Positions 52,130 through 61,101 of a DNA stretch of 64,000 nucleotides are shown here, piece by piece; within the stretch, counting starts at the first letter, position 1; the number at the start of each line of letters is the position of its first letter. A program made the translations under genes and the position numbers. This DNA comes from Dictyobacter formicarum. GTDB taxonomy: Bacteria > Chloroflexota > Ktedonobacteria > Ktedonobacterales > Ktedonobacteraceae. The stretch spans positions 153,202-217,201 of the forward strand of contig NZ_BNJJ01000017.1 of the NCBI RefSeq assembly GCF_016587435.1. Direction: 5' to 3'. The notes beneath the pieces are model-generated. The model was not told where the DNA came from, searched no databases, and saw only the letters and a program-made list of their open reading frames with translations.

Positions 52130-52303
52130 ATGATCGAGATTGCCAAACCAACCCCCATCGCCTTATACAAAACCGAGTGGAAAGCGGTTCGACGTTGCGA
52201 AGAGGCTCATGCACATGGGCATATAGAAGCAGTAACAGATGAAAGTATTTTTTGTGGGGTATCGGTGCATCTAGTAAAGGAAGTGGACTATGAGCGATAT
52301 TGA
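52130..52303 (+). CDS. Possible 57-residue protein overlapping the dehydrogenase start
   Basis: The frame MIEIAKPTPIALYKTEWKAV continues to VHLVKEVDYERY and ends 14 bases inside the next gene. I do not recognise it. There is no ribosome site, and it could be a gene relic. The gap 51948-52129 shows nothing. Confidence 0.25.
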   Translation: MIEIAKPTPIALYKTEWKAVRRCEEAHAHGHIEAVTDESIFCGVSVHLVKEVDYERY

Positions 52304-53321
52304 GGGAACAATGCGCGTTCCCTACTTCGAGGGACGAGGCGTTATCAGTTCTAGAGAAAAAGCAGTACCAGAGGTAGGACTGGGACAGCTATTGATTGCT
52401 ATAAAAGCCAATGCAATCTGTGGCTCAGAGCGTGGAGCTTTTTATGAAGGTTCTGTCTGTACACCCGGGCATGAGGCCGCGGGCATCGTAGCTGCTGCTG
52501 GTCCTGGTACCAGTACAGCAGTAGGAACGCCTGGAGTGATCTTCCTCATGGACTACTGTGGCACCTGCCGTTCTTGCCGCCAGGGTTATACCAACCAATG
52601 TTTAATGAAACGTGGTGATATGGGCTTCAATCGTGATGGTGGTTATGGGCCATACGAACTTGTTCATGAGAACATCTTCTTTCCCATTAACGCCGATCTT
52701 TCTCTGGTAGAGGCGACACTGCTGTTGGATATTATGGGGACGGGTGGACATGCGATACAACGAAGCAAGTTGGTTCACAAGGATATCGAGTCCATCGTTG
52801 TTACCGGCGCTGGTCCTATTGGCCTGGCTGTTCTGGCAATGGCAAAAATCACCTTTGGTGATGACATACCAGTGCTCATCTCTGATGTCAGCACGTACCG
52901 GCTGGCATTAGCTGAGCAATTGGGCGGAATGCCTATTCACCTCAAAGAGAAGACTTTGCTGGAAGGTGCGAAGATGCATGGTCTGAGTTCTGTAGACGTT
53001 GCTATTGATACCAGTGGTCGGAAGAATGCTCGGCAGGAGGGTTTGCAGTTACTTGCGCAGCGTGGAGTGCTAGTTTGCGTCGGTCATGGTGAAGATTTAC
53101 ACTTACAGGTTTCTCCCGACCTTATTGCTGCTGAACGCGCGGTTATGGGCAGCGAGTACTTTACCTACAGGGAATTTGCTGCGAATCTGGAATCATTGCG
53201 TCAGCATCGTTCCTATTTGCGCCAGATTATTACGCACACCTATGATGTATCTGAGATACAGCGTGCTTTTGAACTTTTCTTTCAAGGCCAGACAGGAAAG
53301 GTTGTTATTACTCATGAATGA
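52290..53321 (+). CDS. Zinc-dependent medium-chain alcohol/polyol dehydrogenase
   Basis: A 343-residue cytosolic MDR enzyme. The catalytic zinc ligands are Cys in ANAICGSERGAF and His-Glu in PGHEAAGIVAAAG. The structural zinc loop is DYCGTCRSCRQGYTNQC. The Rossmann motif is VVTGAGPIGLAVLAMA. It resembles sorbitol, threonine or inositol-type dehydrogenases. AAGGAAG precedes ATG 52290. The stop overlaps the next gene's ATG by eight bases, so the two are translationally coupled and probably oxidise the same sugar or cyclitol in turn. Confidence 0.88.
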   Translation: MSDIEGTMRVPYFEGRGVISSREKAVPEVGLGQLLIAIKANAICGSERGAFYEGSVCTPGHEAAGIVAAAGPGTSTAVGTPGVIFLMDYCGTCRSCRQGYTNQCLMKRGDMGFNRDGGYGPYELVHENIFFPINADLSLVEATLLLDIMGTGGHAIQRSKLVHKDIESIVVTGAGPIGLAVLAMAKITFGDDIPVLISDVSTYRLALAEQLGGMPIHLKEKTLLEGAKMHGLSSVDVAIDTSGRKNARQEGLQLLAQRGVLVCVGHGEDLHLQVSPDLIAAERAVMGSEYFTYREFAANLESLRQHRSYLRQIITHTYDVSEIQRAFELFFQGQTGKVVITHE

Positions 53322-54306
53322 GAACGGACAGGTCAAGGTTGCATTGATTGGAACTGGAGGCTGGGGTTTACAGCATGCTCGTATCCTTAGTATGCACCCA
53401 GAGGTAGATTTCTGTGCGATCGTGGGGCAGACGGCTGAAAAAGTACAGGCCCGTGCGGCGCAGTTTGGGGCTCGTGCCTATCTTGATATTCAAGAGATGT
53501 TAGATAAAGAGCAGCCTGATCTGGTGAATATATGTTTGCCAAATCAGGCGCACTTCAAGCCGACGCTGCAGGTCATTGAGGCTGGCTATCCGCTTTTTGT
53601 TGAGAAGCCCCTGACGTTTAATATTCATGAGGCGGATATGTTGTTGGAGGAAGCGGCCAAACGTTCCCTCTTTTTCGCGATCAACTTCAACCATCGTTAT
53701 GCGAAGCCGGTACAGATGGCTTATGAGGCAATTCGCACTGGTCGTACTGGTGAAATAGTCTTTGCCTCCTGGCGTTTTGGTGGTGAGGGGATGAGTAACC
53801 ATCCCCATGCGAATTTGATTGAGACGCAATGTCATGGCTTCGATATGCTTGAGTTTCTGTGTGGACCGATCGAGTCAATTATGGCTCAGATGACAGATAA
53901 AACGGGTGGTGGCTATCGCACGCTGGTACTTGCATTGCGTTTTGCCAATGGAGCTGTTGGTAGCCTGATCGGTTCCTATGACACGTCCTATGCATATCCT
54001 GATACCCATAGAGTAGAGATCAATGGAAGCATGGGGCGTATCCTTATTGAGGATACTGTACGTCGCTATACCTATCATCGAACTGGCGATGAGCTAGGCG
54101 AGATCTGGCAAGCAGGTTATTTCAATGATTATGCGCGTGAGTTTCATCGTACCTTTGATGGGCACTTCGATGCGGTTGTGAAGGCTTTGAAACACAATGA
54201 AGTTCCCCCTGTGCATGCGGTTGCGGGACGCCGTGCCCTTTTGCTGGCCCAGGCCGCCATTACCTCTTTTGAACAAGGAAAACGTGTGACTATTTCGTCA
54301 GTATAA
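53314..54306 (+). CDS. Gfo/Idh/MocA-family oxidoreductase
   Basis: A 330-residue NAD(P)-dependent dehydrogenase. VALIGTGGWGLQHARILSMH is the Rossmann motif. The catalytic Lys is in YPLFVEKPLTFNIHEA. The C-terminal domain shows LIETQCHGFDMLEFLCGPIE with the usual His. ATG 53314 lies inside the alcohol dehydrogenase stop region (overlap ATGAATGA). It pairs with that enzyme in cyclitol or sugar catabolism. The gene ends 40 bases before the left end of the Tn7-like element. Confidence 0.88.
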   Translation: MNENGQVKVALIGTGGWGLQHARILSMHPEVDFCAIVGQTAEKVQARAAQFGARAYLDIQEMLDKEQPDLVNICLPNQAHFKPTLQVIEAGYPLFVEKPLTFNIHEADMLLEEAAKRSLFFAINFNHRYAKPVQMAYEAIRTGRTGEIVFASWRFGGEGMSNHPHANLIETQCHGFDMLEFLCGPIESIMAQMTDKTGGGYRTLVLALRFANGAVGSLIGSYDTSYAYPDTHRVEINGSMGRILIEDTVRRYTYHRTGDELGEIWQAGYFNDYAREFHRTFDGHFDAVVKALKHNEVPPVHAVAGRRALLLAQAAITSFEQGKRVTISSV

Positions 54307-54346
54307 GAGACAATGGTGTATGGTGGGGGGTCAGACATCGTGTGTT

Positions 54347-54396
54347 CATGCTGGTAAATAAGGTGACGAGTGAGCAATTAGCGCGAAGAGTGAGCA
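54347..54396 (+). repeat. Left end repeats of the Tn7-like element
   Basis: CGAGTGAGCA (54367-54376) and AAGAGTGAGCA (54386-54396), 20 bp apart, after the terminal 20-mer. The remaining 54397-54478 is the leader of the TnsA-like gene. Confidence 0.6.
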
Positions 54397-54478
54397 CGGG
54401 GACAAACATTCCTGGAAAAACCGCTTCCCATCTGGTATACTTCCTCTAGAAGTTGTAAATGGCGAGGCGTGGGAATGT

Positions 54479-56059
54479 ATGGTCGCACCGGCAGTAGAGG
54501 GCATTGATTTATTTAAAATTGCGGATCGCTCCATTTCAGGGTGGATTCCCAGTTTCAAAGCTAGCACCGTTTCCCATGTCCGGCAGCCGTTCTGTAGCCA
54601 GTTGGAAGAACGCCTTATGCTCTGGCTGGAATACCACCCCCAGGTGGCCCGCTACGCGCGGGGTGACATTGGCCCTCAGTTTGCCACGACCTACCGACTG
54701 CCAATCCCAAAGGATGCCCCCTTTACCATTGGTTACACCTTTGAAGGCAATCCCCATACCTATCTCCCCGATATCGTCGGCACGCTCACATCAGGAAAAC
54801 TGTTCATCGCTGAGGCGGGCATGGAGGATAACAAACGAGGGAATCGCAACCTTGCCAAAGCGGAGGCCGCACGAAGGCTGGCCAGCCTTGGGCAGGGGGT
54901 TTTCTGGATTGGGACCGAAAAGACACTCACGAAATTTCGTCACTACAATCTGGTCTTCTTGCACGCCAGGCGAGAGAGCTTTCTCGCCTTTGCTGACATA
55001 GCCGAGGCCGCGCAGGGAGTCTGGCCTTGGGGAGAAGTCGCCAGTGTTGAGGAGGTCGCGCAAAGGCTCGCCCAAAGATGGCCGACCGCTCTGGTAGAAG
55101 CGGCGGTCTGGAAAGTGGTGGCAGACAGCGCGGCAACGGGGCATCTGTTGGTCGATAAGGAACTGACAGACCAGGGGCGGTTACAGTACAATCACCCGTT
55201 CGGACTCTGCCTGGTGGCCGCAGCGCGTGGAAGCGTTATCCCATTCAAGGAGACGTTAGATCAGCCTGAGACGACCTGGCTCCAATGGCGTCGCCGCCTC
55301 GACAAAGTGCAACCGTTCTGTCGTGTGACAAGCCACACCAGCGAAGAGGTGCGCGAGATCCTGGCCTCCCTGGAAACGGTGTACCGGGAACTCATCCCGC
55401 AGCTCAACCTGCGCCGATGGTCCGGCTCGATCTACACCTGGCTCACCCAGCCTGTCCTCGACCCAGCGAACTCTGGCCGTGTCACGATGGATTATTTGAT
55501 GAAGCTGGTAACGACAGCCCTGGAATGGACCTATCAAGCCAGAGAATCCGATGTGCGGGCAGAGACGCTGGAGCTAGCCGCGTCCCTGCTCGTTCTCCGC
55601 AAAGATACGCTTCGGATCATTGATGGAGCAGGACCAGGCGTCGAAGCAGATCAGGCATCAGACACGAAGCCAGAGCAGGCGAGCGAGACGCAAGCAGAAC
55701 AGGTCTCTTCCTCCAATGAAGAGCAAAAGATTCCACCGATCTCCCCCACAGAACAGGCGACTCAGGCTCAATCTCGACGACCTGAGTCTCATCCCAAGAG
55801 TGGAGTCCAGTTGGAGCCGAACCAATCAGCCAAATGCACGTTTTTCGGGGTGGTTCCCATTGACATCAAGCGTTTTGAGGAGAGTGGTGTCTCGCTTGTG
55901 GAGTGTCCCGACTGTGGGAGAACATGGACCCTTTCTCCGCGCGGCGGAGTTCTGCGTTTCAAGTCTCACGACAAACGCAAAACGAACACTCCCAATACCG
56001 GACGACGGTGGGCCATGGGAAAAACGACCTGGGAAGTCGTTGGAGGAGAGAGAACGTGA
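54479..56059 (+). CDS. TnsA-like endonuclease with C-terminal zinc ribbon
   Basis: 526 residues. Residues 30-165 match the TnsA N-terminal nuclease fold: CSQLEERLMLWLEYHPQVAR, then HTYLPDIVGTLTSGKLFIAE and NLAKAEAARRLASLGQGVFW. TnsA cuts the 5' strands at transposon ends in Tn7-like systems. The usual ExK is read here as EAG, so the catalytic Lys may be lost or supplied by KR nearby. Residues 390-440 are a Gln/Ser/Glu-rich linker. Residues 455-526 include CPDCGRTWTLSPRGGVLRF, a half zinc ribbon, and HDKRKTNTPNTGRRW, a tail I associate with Ktedonobacteria. It lies at the left end of the element and overlaps the LuxR gene by GTGA. Confidence 0.65.
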   Translation: MVAPAVEGIDLFKIADRSISGWIPSFKASTVSHVRQPFCSQLEERLMLWLEYHPQVARYARGDIGPQFATTYRLPIPKDAPFTIGYTFEGNPHTYLPDIVGTLTSGKLFIAEAGMEDNKRGNRNLAKAEAARRLASLGQGVFWIGTEKTLTKFRHYNLVFLHARRESFLAFADIAEAAQGVWPWGEVASVEEVAQRLAQRWPTALVEAAVWKVVADSAATGHLLVDKELTDQGRLQYNHPFGLCLVAAARGSVIPFKETLDQPETTWLQWRRRLDKVQPFCRVTSHTSEEVREILASLETVYRELIPQLNLRRWSGSIYTWLTQPVLDPANSGRVTMDYLMKLVTTALEWTYQARESDVRAETLELAASLLVLRKDTLRIIDGAGPGVEADQASDTKPEQASETQAEQVSSSNEEQKIPPISPTEQATQAQSRRPESHPKSGVQLEPNQSAKCTFFGVVPIDIKRFEESGVSLVECPDCGRTWTLSPRGGVLRFKSHDKRKTNTPNTGRRWAMGKTTWEVVGGERT

Positions 56060-58791
56060 CACCCATTTTAACCACGAAACTGTATCTCCCGCGGCTTCGA
56101 CCGAACGTGGTCAGACGTCCTCGCTTGCTCGAGCGGCTGAACGAGGGTCTGCACTGCAAACTGACCCTCATCTCTGCCCCCGCTGGCTTTGGGAAAACTA
56201 CGCTGGTGAGTGAATGGCTTGCCGGAGGCTCTCGACCGACCGCCTGGCTCTCACTGGATGAAGGGGAGAACGACCCCGTACTCTTTCTAACGTACCTGGT
56301 CGCGGCTTTGCAGACGATTGCGGCGAATATGGGGGAAGGAGTGTTGGGTCTGCTCCAATCAAGTCAGCCACCGCCACCCGAATCAATTTTGACGGCCCTG
56401 CTCAATGACCTGACCACCACGCTCCTGGAGCAGTTCGTCCTCGTCCTGGATGACTACCACGTGATTGACACCAAAGCGGTTGACCAGGCCCTCACCTTTC
56501 TCGTCGAGCATCTGCCACCACACATGCACCTGGTTATTACCACCCGTGAAGATCCACAGTTCCCCCTGGCCCGGTTACGTGCCCGGGGCCAATTGACCGA
56601 ACTGCGCTCCGCCGACTTGCGGTTTACCCCCTCCGAGGCCGCCGAGTTTCTCAACCAGGTCATGGGCCTCACCCTCTCGGCAGAAGACATCGCCGCACTG
56701 GAAAGGCGCACCGAAGGCTGGATTGCCGGTCTGCAATTAGCCGCGCTTTCCATGCAAGGCCACCAGGATGTTTCCGGGTTCATCCGGGCCTTTGCGGGAG
56801 ACCATCGCTACATTGTGGACTATCTGGTCGAAGAGGTCCTCGAGCGTCAGCCCGAACCTGTCCGCAGCTTCTTACTCCAGACCTCCATTCTTGACCAGTT
56901 GAGTGGTCCACTCTGCGATGCTGTCACCGGCCAGCAAGAAGGCCATGCGCGGCTGCTCGCCCTGGAGCGCGGCAACTTCTTTGTCGTTCCGCTGGATGAC
57001 AAACGCCACTGGTATCGCTATCACCATCTCTTTGCCGACGTTCTCTTTGCGCATTTGAGGGCGGAACAACCCGATCAGGTAGCTACTCTGCACCGGCGCG
57101 CGAGCGTGTGGTACGAGCAGCATGGCTCAGTGGCCGATGCGATCCGCCACGCGCTGGCCGCCGAGGATTTCGCGCGAGCAGCAGACTTGATAGAGCTTGA
57201 ACTGCCAGCAATACAGAGGAATAGGCAGGAGGCCACGCTTCTTGGCTGGCTCAAAGCGCTCCCCGACAAGATGATCCCTTTCAGGCCCATGCTCTGCGTT
57301 GGGTATGCCTGGGTGTTACTGTCTGGCGGCGAGCTAGAGGCCGCTGACGCCCGATTGCAGGACGCCGAACGGTGGCTGGATATGATGGCAGACCGACGAG
57401 AGAAACCGGAAGCCCCATCGGCTGAGATGGTCATTGTGGACAAAGAGGGATTTCACCGTCTCCCGGTTTTCGTAGGCGTTTACCGTGCCGCACTGGCCCT
57501 GGCTCTGGGCGATGTACACAACGCCATCCAACACGCCCAGCGGGTGCTCAACCTCGTACCTGAGGAAGACTATCTCGGACGAGGAGCGGCAACGGGACTC
57601 CTGGGGCTCGCCTCCTGGATGAATGGGAATCTAGAGCTCGCGCACCGAACGTTTGCTGCTGGCATGGCGAGTATATGGATGGCCGGGAATCTCTCTGACG
57701 CAATCAATGGGACCATCGCCCTGGCTGAGATCAGGATGGCGCAGGGTCGCCTCCATGAGGTCATGCGTACCTACGAGCGCTCTTTGCAGAAGGCTCTGGA
57801 GCAGAACGTGCCTGGGCTGCGAGGAATAGCAGACCTGTATGTGGGAATGAGCGAGTTCCACCGTGAGCAGAACGACCTGGATACCGCCATGCAGTTCCTT
57901 TTGAGAAGCAAGGAGCAAGGCGAGCATACCGGGTTACCGTCAAACCGGCATCGTTGGTACGTGGCTCAGGCTCGAATAAATGAGGTCCAGGGAGATCTGG
58001 ATGGCGCTCTCGACCTGCTCCACCAGGCAGAGCGCCTGTATATGAGAGACCTCTTTCCCAATGTGCGTCCGGTAGCGGCACTCGTGACACGGGTGTGGGT
58101 TGCGCAGGGGAGGTTGGGTGAAGCCCTTGGCTGGGTGCGTGAGCGGGGCCTTTCCGCTGCGGACGATCTGAGTTACCTGCGCGAGTTCGAGCACATCACC
58201 CTGGTCAGGGTGCTCCTGGCGCGGTATAAGAGCGACCGTACAGACCGTTCTAGGCTTGAGGCCATGGGATTGCTGGAGCGCCTGCTGAAGGCAGCGGAAG
58301 AAGGTGGGAGGACAGGAAGCGTCATCGAAATCCTGATGCTCCAGGCCCTCGCCCACCAGGCGCAAGGCGACATCTCTGCTGCTCTTGTGCCGCTGGAACG
58401 CGCACTCTCGCTGGCCGAGCCGGAGGGCTACGTCCGCATGTTTGTGGACGAAGGCCCACCTATGGCGCTCCTGCTGAAAGAGGCCACCAAACACGGGGCC
58501 CCTGCCTGGGGGGCAGGCAACGCCCCGAACTATGTTCGTCAACTTCTGGCAGCCTTTGACAAGGGTGAGGACAGAATGCCCGTCAAGCAGAATGTGATCG
58601 AGCCACTCTCGAAACGTGAGCTTGAAGTGCTTCGGCTGCTCAAAACCGGCCTGGACGGCCCGGAAATTGCCAGCAAACTCTTCGTGTCCCTGAACACCTT
58701 GCGTACCCACACCAAAAACATTTACAGCAAGCTCGGAGTGAACAACCGTCTGGCAGCGATCCTCCGGGCTGAGGAACTCGATTTGTTCTAA
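56056..58791 (+). CDS. MalT/LAL-type LuxR transcriptional regulator (911 residues)
   Basis: Starts at GTG 56056 (GGAGGAGAGA upstream), sharing GTGA with the TnsA-like stop. It opens directly with TPILTTKLYLPRLRPNVVRR, the usual LAL beginning. Walker A is APAGFGKTTLVSEW and Walker B FVLVLDDYHVID. Sensor motifs ELRSADLRFTPSEAAEFL and EGWIAGLQLAALSMQG follow. Helical repeats run to about 840. The LuxR helix-turn-helix, LSKRELEVLRLLKTGLDGPE with SLNTLRTHTKNIYSKLGV, ends the protein. It is complete. The operator arrays at 58892 and 59975 lie just downstream and are candidate targets. Confidence 0.9.
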   Translation: MTPILTTKLYLPRLRPNVVRRPRLLERLNEGLHCKLTLISAPAGFGKTTLVSEWLAGGSRPTAWLSLDEGENDPVLFLTYLVAALQTIAANMGEGVLGLLQSSQPPPPESILTALLNDLTTTLLEQFVLVLDDYHVIDTKAVDQALTFLVEHLPPHMHLVITTREDPQFPLARLRARGQLTELRSADLRFTPSEAAEFLNQVMGLTLSAEDIAALERRTEGWIAGLQLAALSMQGHQDVSGFIRAFAGDHRYIVDYLVEEVLERQPEPVRSFLLQTSILDQLSGPLCDAVTGQQEGHARLLALERGNFFVVPLDDKRHWYRYHHLFADVLFAHLRAEQPDQVATLHRRASVWYEQHGSVADAIRHALAAEDFARAADLIELELPAIQRNRQEATLLGWLKALPDKMIPFRPMLCVGYAWVLLSGGELEAADARLQDAERWLDMMADRREKPEAPSAEMVIVDKEGFHRLPVFVGVYRAALALALGDVHNAIQHAQRVLNLVPEEDYLGRGAATGLLGLASWMNGNLELAHRTFAAGMASIWMAGNLSDAINGTIALAEIRMAQGRLHEVMRTYERSLQKALEQNVPGLRGIADLYVGMSEFHREQNDLDTAMQFLLRSKEQGEHTGLPSNRHRWYVAQARINEVQGDLDGALDLLHQAERLYMRDLFPNVRPVAALVTRVWVAQGRLGEALGWVRERGLSAADDLSYLREFEHITLVRVLLARYKSDRTDRSRLEAMGLLERLLKAAEEGGRTGSVIEILMLQALAHQAQGDISAALVPLERALSLAEPEGYVRMFVDEGPPMALLLKEATKHGAPAWGAGNAPNYVRQLLAAFDKGEDRMPVKQNVIEPLSKRELEVLRLLKTGLDGPEIASKLFVSLNTLRTHTKNIYSKLGVNNRLAAILRAEELDLF

Positions 58792-58811
58792 TGAACGAAC
58801 ACAGCCCCCAC

Positions 58812-58847
58812 CAGCCCCGGCAGGTTTGTCGAACCACGTGCCAGGGC
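58812..58847 (+). terminator. Terminator after the LuxR/LAL gene
   Basis: AGCCCcGGCA (58812-58821) pairs with TGCCaGGGCT (58838-58847), followed by TTTTTCTTTT. Confidence 0.75.
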
Positions 58848-58891
58848 TTTTTCTTTTCCTCACAGCCTCTCGACAGCCTCTCGCTGAACCA

Positions 58892-58934
58892 ATCACCACA
58901 GCAATCACCACCTGTGGTGATGCCTTCTCACCAC
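58892..58934. promoter_or_regulatory. Four-half-site operator array, copy 1
   Basis: ATCACCAC (58892), the dyad ATCACCAC-CT-GTGGTGAT (58904-58921) and TCACCAC (58928-58934). The same array with identical spacing recurs at 59975-60017. It precedes the gene at 59037. Confidence 0.7.
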
Positions 58935-59036
58935 ATGCTCTTGTATCTTTTCATTAAAGAAAAGAACGCCTGCAACGGCGTTGAGCTTCATCCATAGGAA
59001 AAAATGCACGACGCGTACCATGAAGGAGAAAAAACC

Positions 59037-59831
59037 ATGGCTATCAACGAACGAACGAATGTAATCAAGCAGACTGCAACCCTGAAAGGAGACAAACACA
59101 TGAATACCAATCGCGAGACCTCAGCCATGAAGGAGAGCAACATGAAGATCACCGCCTCGAATCTCATCCGTTGGACCGGCCTAGCAGCTATGGCGGCCGG
59201 GATCTATTTCGCGGCCATTCAGCCGATCCATCCACCTGATGTTGTTGCGTCTGTCACCACCAGCGCGTGGGCGATCATCACCCCCCTGAAGACGGCCATG
59301 TGCCTCCTCTTCCTGATCGGCTTCGCGGGGCTCTACGCCAGGCAAGTGAAAAAGGCCGGTTGGCTTGGTCTGGCCGGGTTTGTCCTGTTGAGCCTCAGTT
59401 GGTGGCTCCAGACGGCATATGTCTTCGCCGAAGCCTTCATCATGCCAGTGTTGGCGACCTCGGCGCCGAAGTTTGTGGATGGCTTCCTGGGGATCGGCGC
59501 TGGGCGCGCGAGCGAAGTGAACCTCGGAGCCCTCCCAACGCTCTATACGCTACTGGGGATCCTGTATATGCTCGGCGGCCTGCTGTTTGGCATCGCTACG
59601 CTCCGCGCCGGCATCCTGCCGCGCTGGGCGGCTGGTCTGCTTGCCGTCGCGTCCGCGCTGACTCCCTTGGCTGCGCTGCTCCCGCACGCGACCCAGCGGC
59701 TAGCGGCGATACCGGTGGGGCTAGCTGTGGCCTGGCTGGGCTTTGCGCTCCTGTCTGAGCGACGAGAGCAGGCCTCCGAACCCGTACCCGGCAAGGTAAG
59801 CCCCCAGCTCAGCCCAACCGCAGCCGAGTAA
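59037..59831 (+). CDS. Polytopic membrane protein of unknown function
   Basis: 264 residues if begun at ATG 59037. In-frame ATGs at 59100 and 59142 also have good ribosome sites (AAAGGAGA, GAAGGAGA), so the true N-terminus is uncertain. From about residue 42 there are six or seven hydrophobic helices: WTGLAAMAAGIYFAAIQPIH, AMCLLFLIGFAGLYAR, LGLAGFVLLSLSWWLQTAYV, LYTLLGILYMLGGLLFGIAT and AIPVGLAVAWLGFALL. It resembles DUF4386-type proteins loosely. It is cargo of the Tn7-like region, behind operator array 1. Function unknown. Confidence 0.7.
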   Translation: MAINERTNVIKQTATLKGDKHMNTNRETSAMKESNMKITASNLIRWTGLAAMAAGIYFAAIQPIHPPDVVASVTTSAWAIITPLKTAMCLLFLIGFAGLYARQVKKAGWLGLAGFVLLSLSWWLQTAYVFAEAFIMPVLATSAPKFVDGFLGIGAGRASEVNLGALPTLYTLLGILYMLGGLLFGIATLRAGILPRWAAGLLAVASALTPLAALLPHATQRLAAIPVGLAVAWLGFALLSERREQASEPVPGKVSPQLSPTAAE

Positions 59832-59854
59832 GGCGCTGGAAACTGCATAGAGTG

Positions 59855-59880
59855 GACAAGCGGCCACACGGCCGCTTGTC
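59855..59880 (+). terminator. Terminator hairpin
   Basis: GACAAGCGGCC (59855-59865) pairs perfectly with GGCCGCTTGTC (59870-59880) over a 4-base loop, 23 bases past the membrane-protein stop. Confidence 0.7.
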
Positions 59881-59974
59881 TCATCGGTAAGGCGCGTCAA
59901 CCCCGCCAGGCTACTGCGTAAGGCGTCAAACACGGAGTTGAACCAGGCTGCTTAGGCAAAGTCCGAATTGTCAA

Positions 59975-60017
59975 ATCACCACATCAATCACCACAGGTGG
60001 TGATCCTTTCTCACCAC
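59975..60017. promoter_or_regulatory. Four-half-site operator array, copy 2
   Basis: ATCACCAC (59975), the dyad ATCACCAC-AG-GTGGTGAT (59987-60004) and TCACCAC (60011). Spacings equal those of copy 1, and about 100 bases downstream are also similar, including the CATCCATA before each start. It precedes the 60079 gene. Confidence 0.7.
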
Positions 60018-60078
60018 ATGAACTGGTATCTTCTCATCAAAGAAAAGAACACATGCAAAAACGTGGAGGTTCATCCAT

Positions 60079-60309
60079 ATGAGGAAAATGCACGAGCCTG
60101 GACGTTACGAGATTCGCATCGAGGGACACCTTGAGAAGCGGTGGGCCGACTGGTTTGAAGGCCTGACCATCACGGCTCTCGACAACGGCGAGACGTTGTT
60201 AACCGGCTCGGTAGTCGATCAGGCCGCCTTGCATGGCTTGCTGAGAAAAGTGCGTGATCTAGGCCTGCCATTGCTCTCGGTCATTCACGTTGCACCCGAA
60301 GGGGAATAA
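60079..60309 (+). CDS. Small conserved protein, hypothetical
   Basis: A 76-residue soluble protein: YEIRIEGHLEKRWADWFEGL, then TALDNGETLLTGSVVDQAAL and LLRKVRDLGLPLLSVIHV. I recall this pattern (GHL-RW-WFeGL...DQAALhGlL) as a conserved unnamed family in actinobacteria and Ktedonobacteria, often beside membrane proteins of this sort. TGGAGG precedes ATG 60079. It lies 4 bases before the next gene, so the two are co-transcribed. Function unknown; it may be a small regulatory partner. Confidence 0.75.
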   Translation: MRKMHEPGRYEIRIEGHLEKRWADWFEGLTITALDNGETLLTGSVVDQAALHGLLRKVRDLGLPLLSVIHVAPEGE

Positions 60310-60313
60310 GATC

Positions 60314-61057
60314 ATGAACAAGCAGATCGAGTTGATCACTCCGAATCAATCCAGAGCTTCAGTTCCTACCAGGAAGCGGACTACCGCCTCCACCAGAGCC
60401 GATTGGCTGGTACCGGCCGCGCTGATCGCGCTCACCGCTATCCCGTCCCTCGCAGGGACCGTCCGCCTGGCCGGCCTGGCCGAAAGCACAGGGATGACGC
60501 CGGACGATGCACACTTCTACGCTATGCCCCTGCCGGTGGTGCTCCACATCCTGGGCGCCCTCCCGTTCTGCATCCTGGGCGCTTTCCAGTTCGCCCCCGG
60601 ATTTCGCCGCCACAGACCTGGCTGGCACCGCCTTGCCGGGCGGCTGTTGGTCCTATGCGGCCTTGCTGCCGGTCTTTCGGGGCTGTGGATGACCCAGTTT
60701 TATCCCCTCCTCCAGACTGGTCTCCTGTATAGCTTTCGGATGTTGTTCGGCTCGGCCATGGTCCTGTCGATTGCCCTGGGCCTGGTTGCCATCCTGCGGC
60801 GGGACATTGCCCGACACCGCGCCTGGATGATGCGCGGCTATGCCATTGGCCAGGGCGCGGGCACGCAGGCGCTGACCGGTCTGCTCTGGGTACTGATCTT
60901 CAGCACACCGAATCAGCAGACCCACGAGTGGCTTATGGGTGCCAGTTGGGTCATCAACCTCGTTGTGGCCGAATGGATCATCCGCAGGAAGAGTTCAAAG
61001 GGTCGCAAAATGCAGAAGCGGGCACACAAGGCGCGACCTCAGCAAGCGATTTACTAG
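60314..61057 (+). CDS. DUF2306-like membrane protein
   Basis: 247 residues from ATG 60314 (GAAGGGGAA upstream). After a basic 35-residue N-terminus there are about seven helices. LHILGALPFCILGAFQFAPG with FRRHRPGWHRLAGRLLVLCG and MTQFYPLLQTGLLYSFRMLF match DUF2306, as does IARHRAWMMRGYAIGQGAGT. The conserved His residues suggest haem or metal involvement. It is in an operon with the 76-residue protein and likely with the DUF4386 gene that follows 44 bases on. No biochemical role is known to me. Confidence 0.8.
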   Translation: MNKQIELITPNQSRASVPTRKRTTASTRADWLVPAALIALTAIPSLAGTVRLAGLAESTGMTPDDAHFYAMPLPVVLHILGALPFCILGAFQFAPGFRRHRPGWHRLAGRLLVLCGLAAGLSGLWMTQFYPLLQTGLLYSFRMLFGSAMVLSIALGLVAILRRDIARHRAWMMRGYAIGQGAGTQALTGLLWVLIFSTPNQQTHEWLMGASWVINLVVAEWIIRRKSSKGRKMQKRAHKARPQQAIY

Positions 61058-61101
61058 CAACACGCCTAACATAACATACTTAACATAAGGAGAATTCTCA
61101 A

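Noticed and set aside
57940..58911. 323-residue open frame on the minus strand
   Set aside because: It is fully antisense to the LuxR/LAL regulator, lacks family motifs and arises from the GC-biased codons of that gene.
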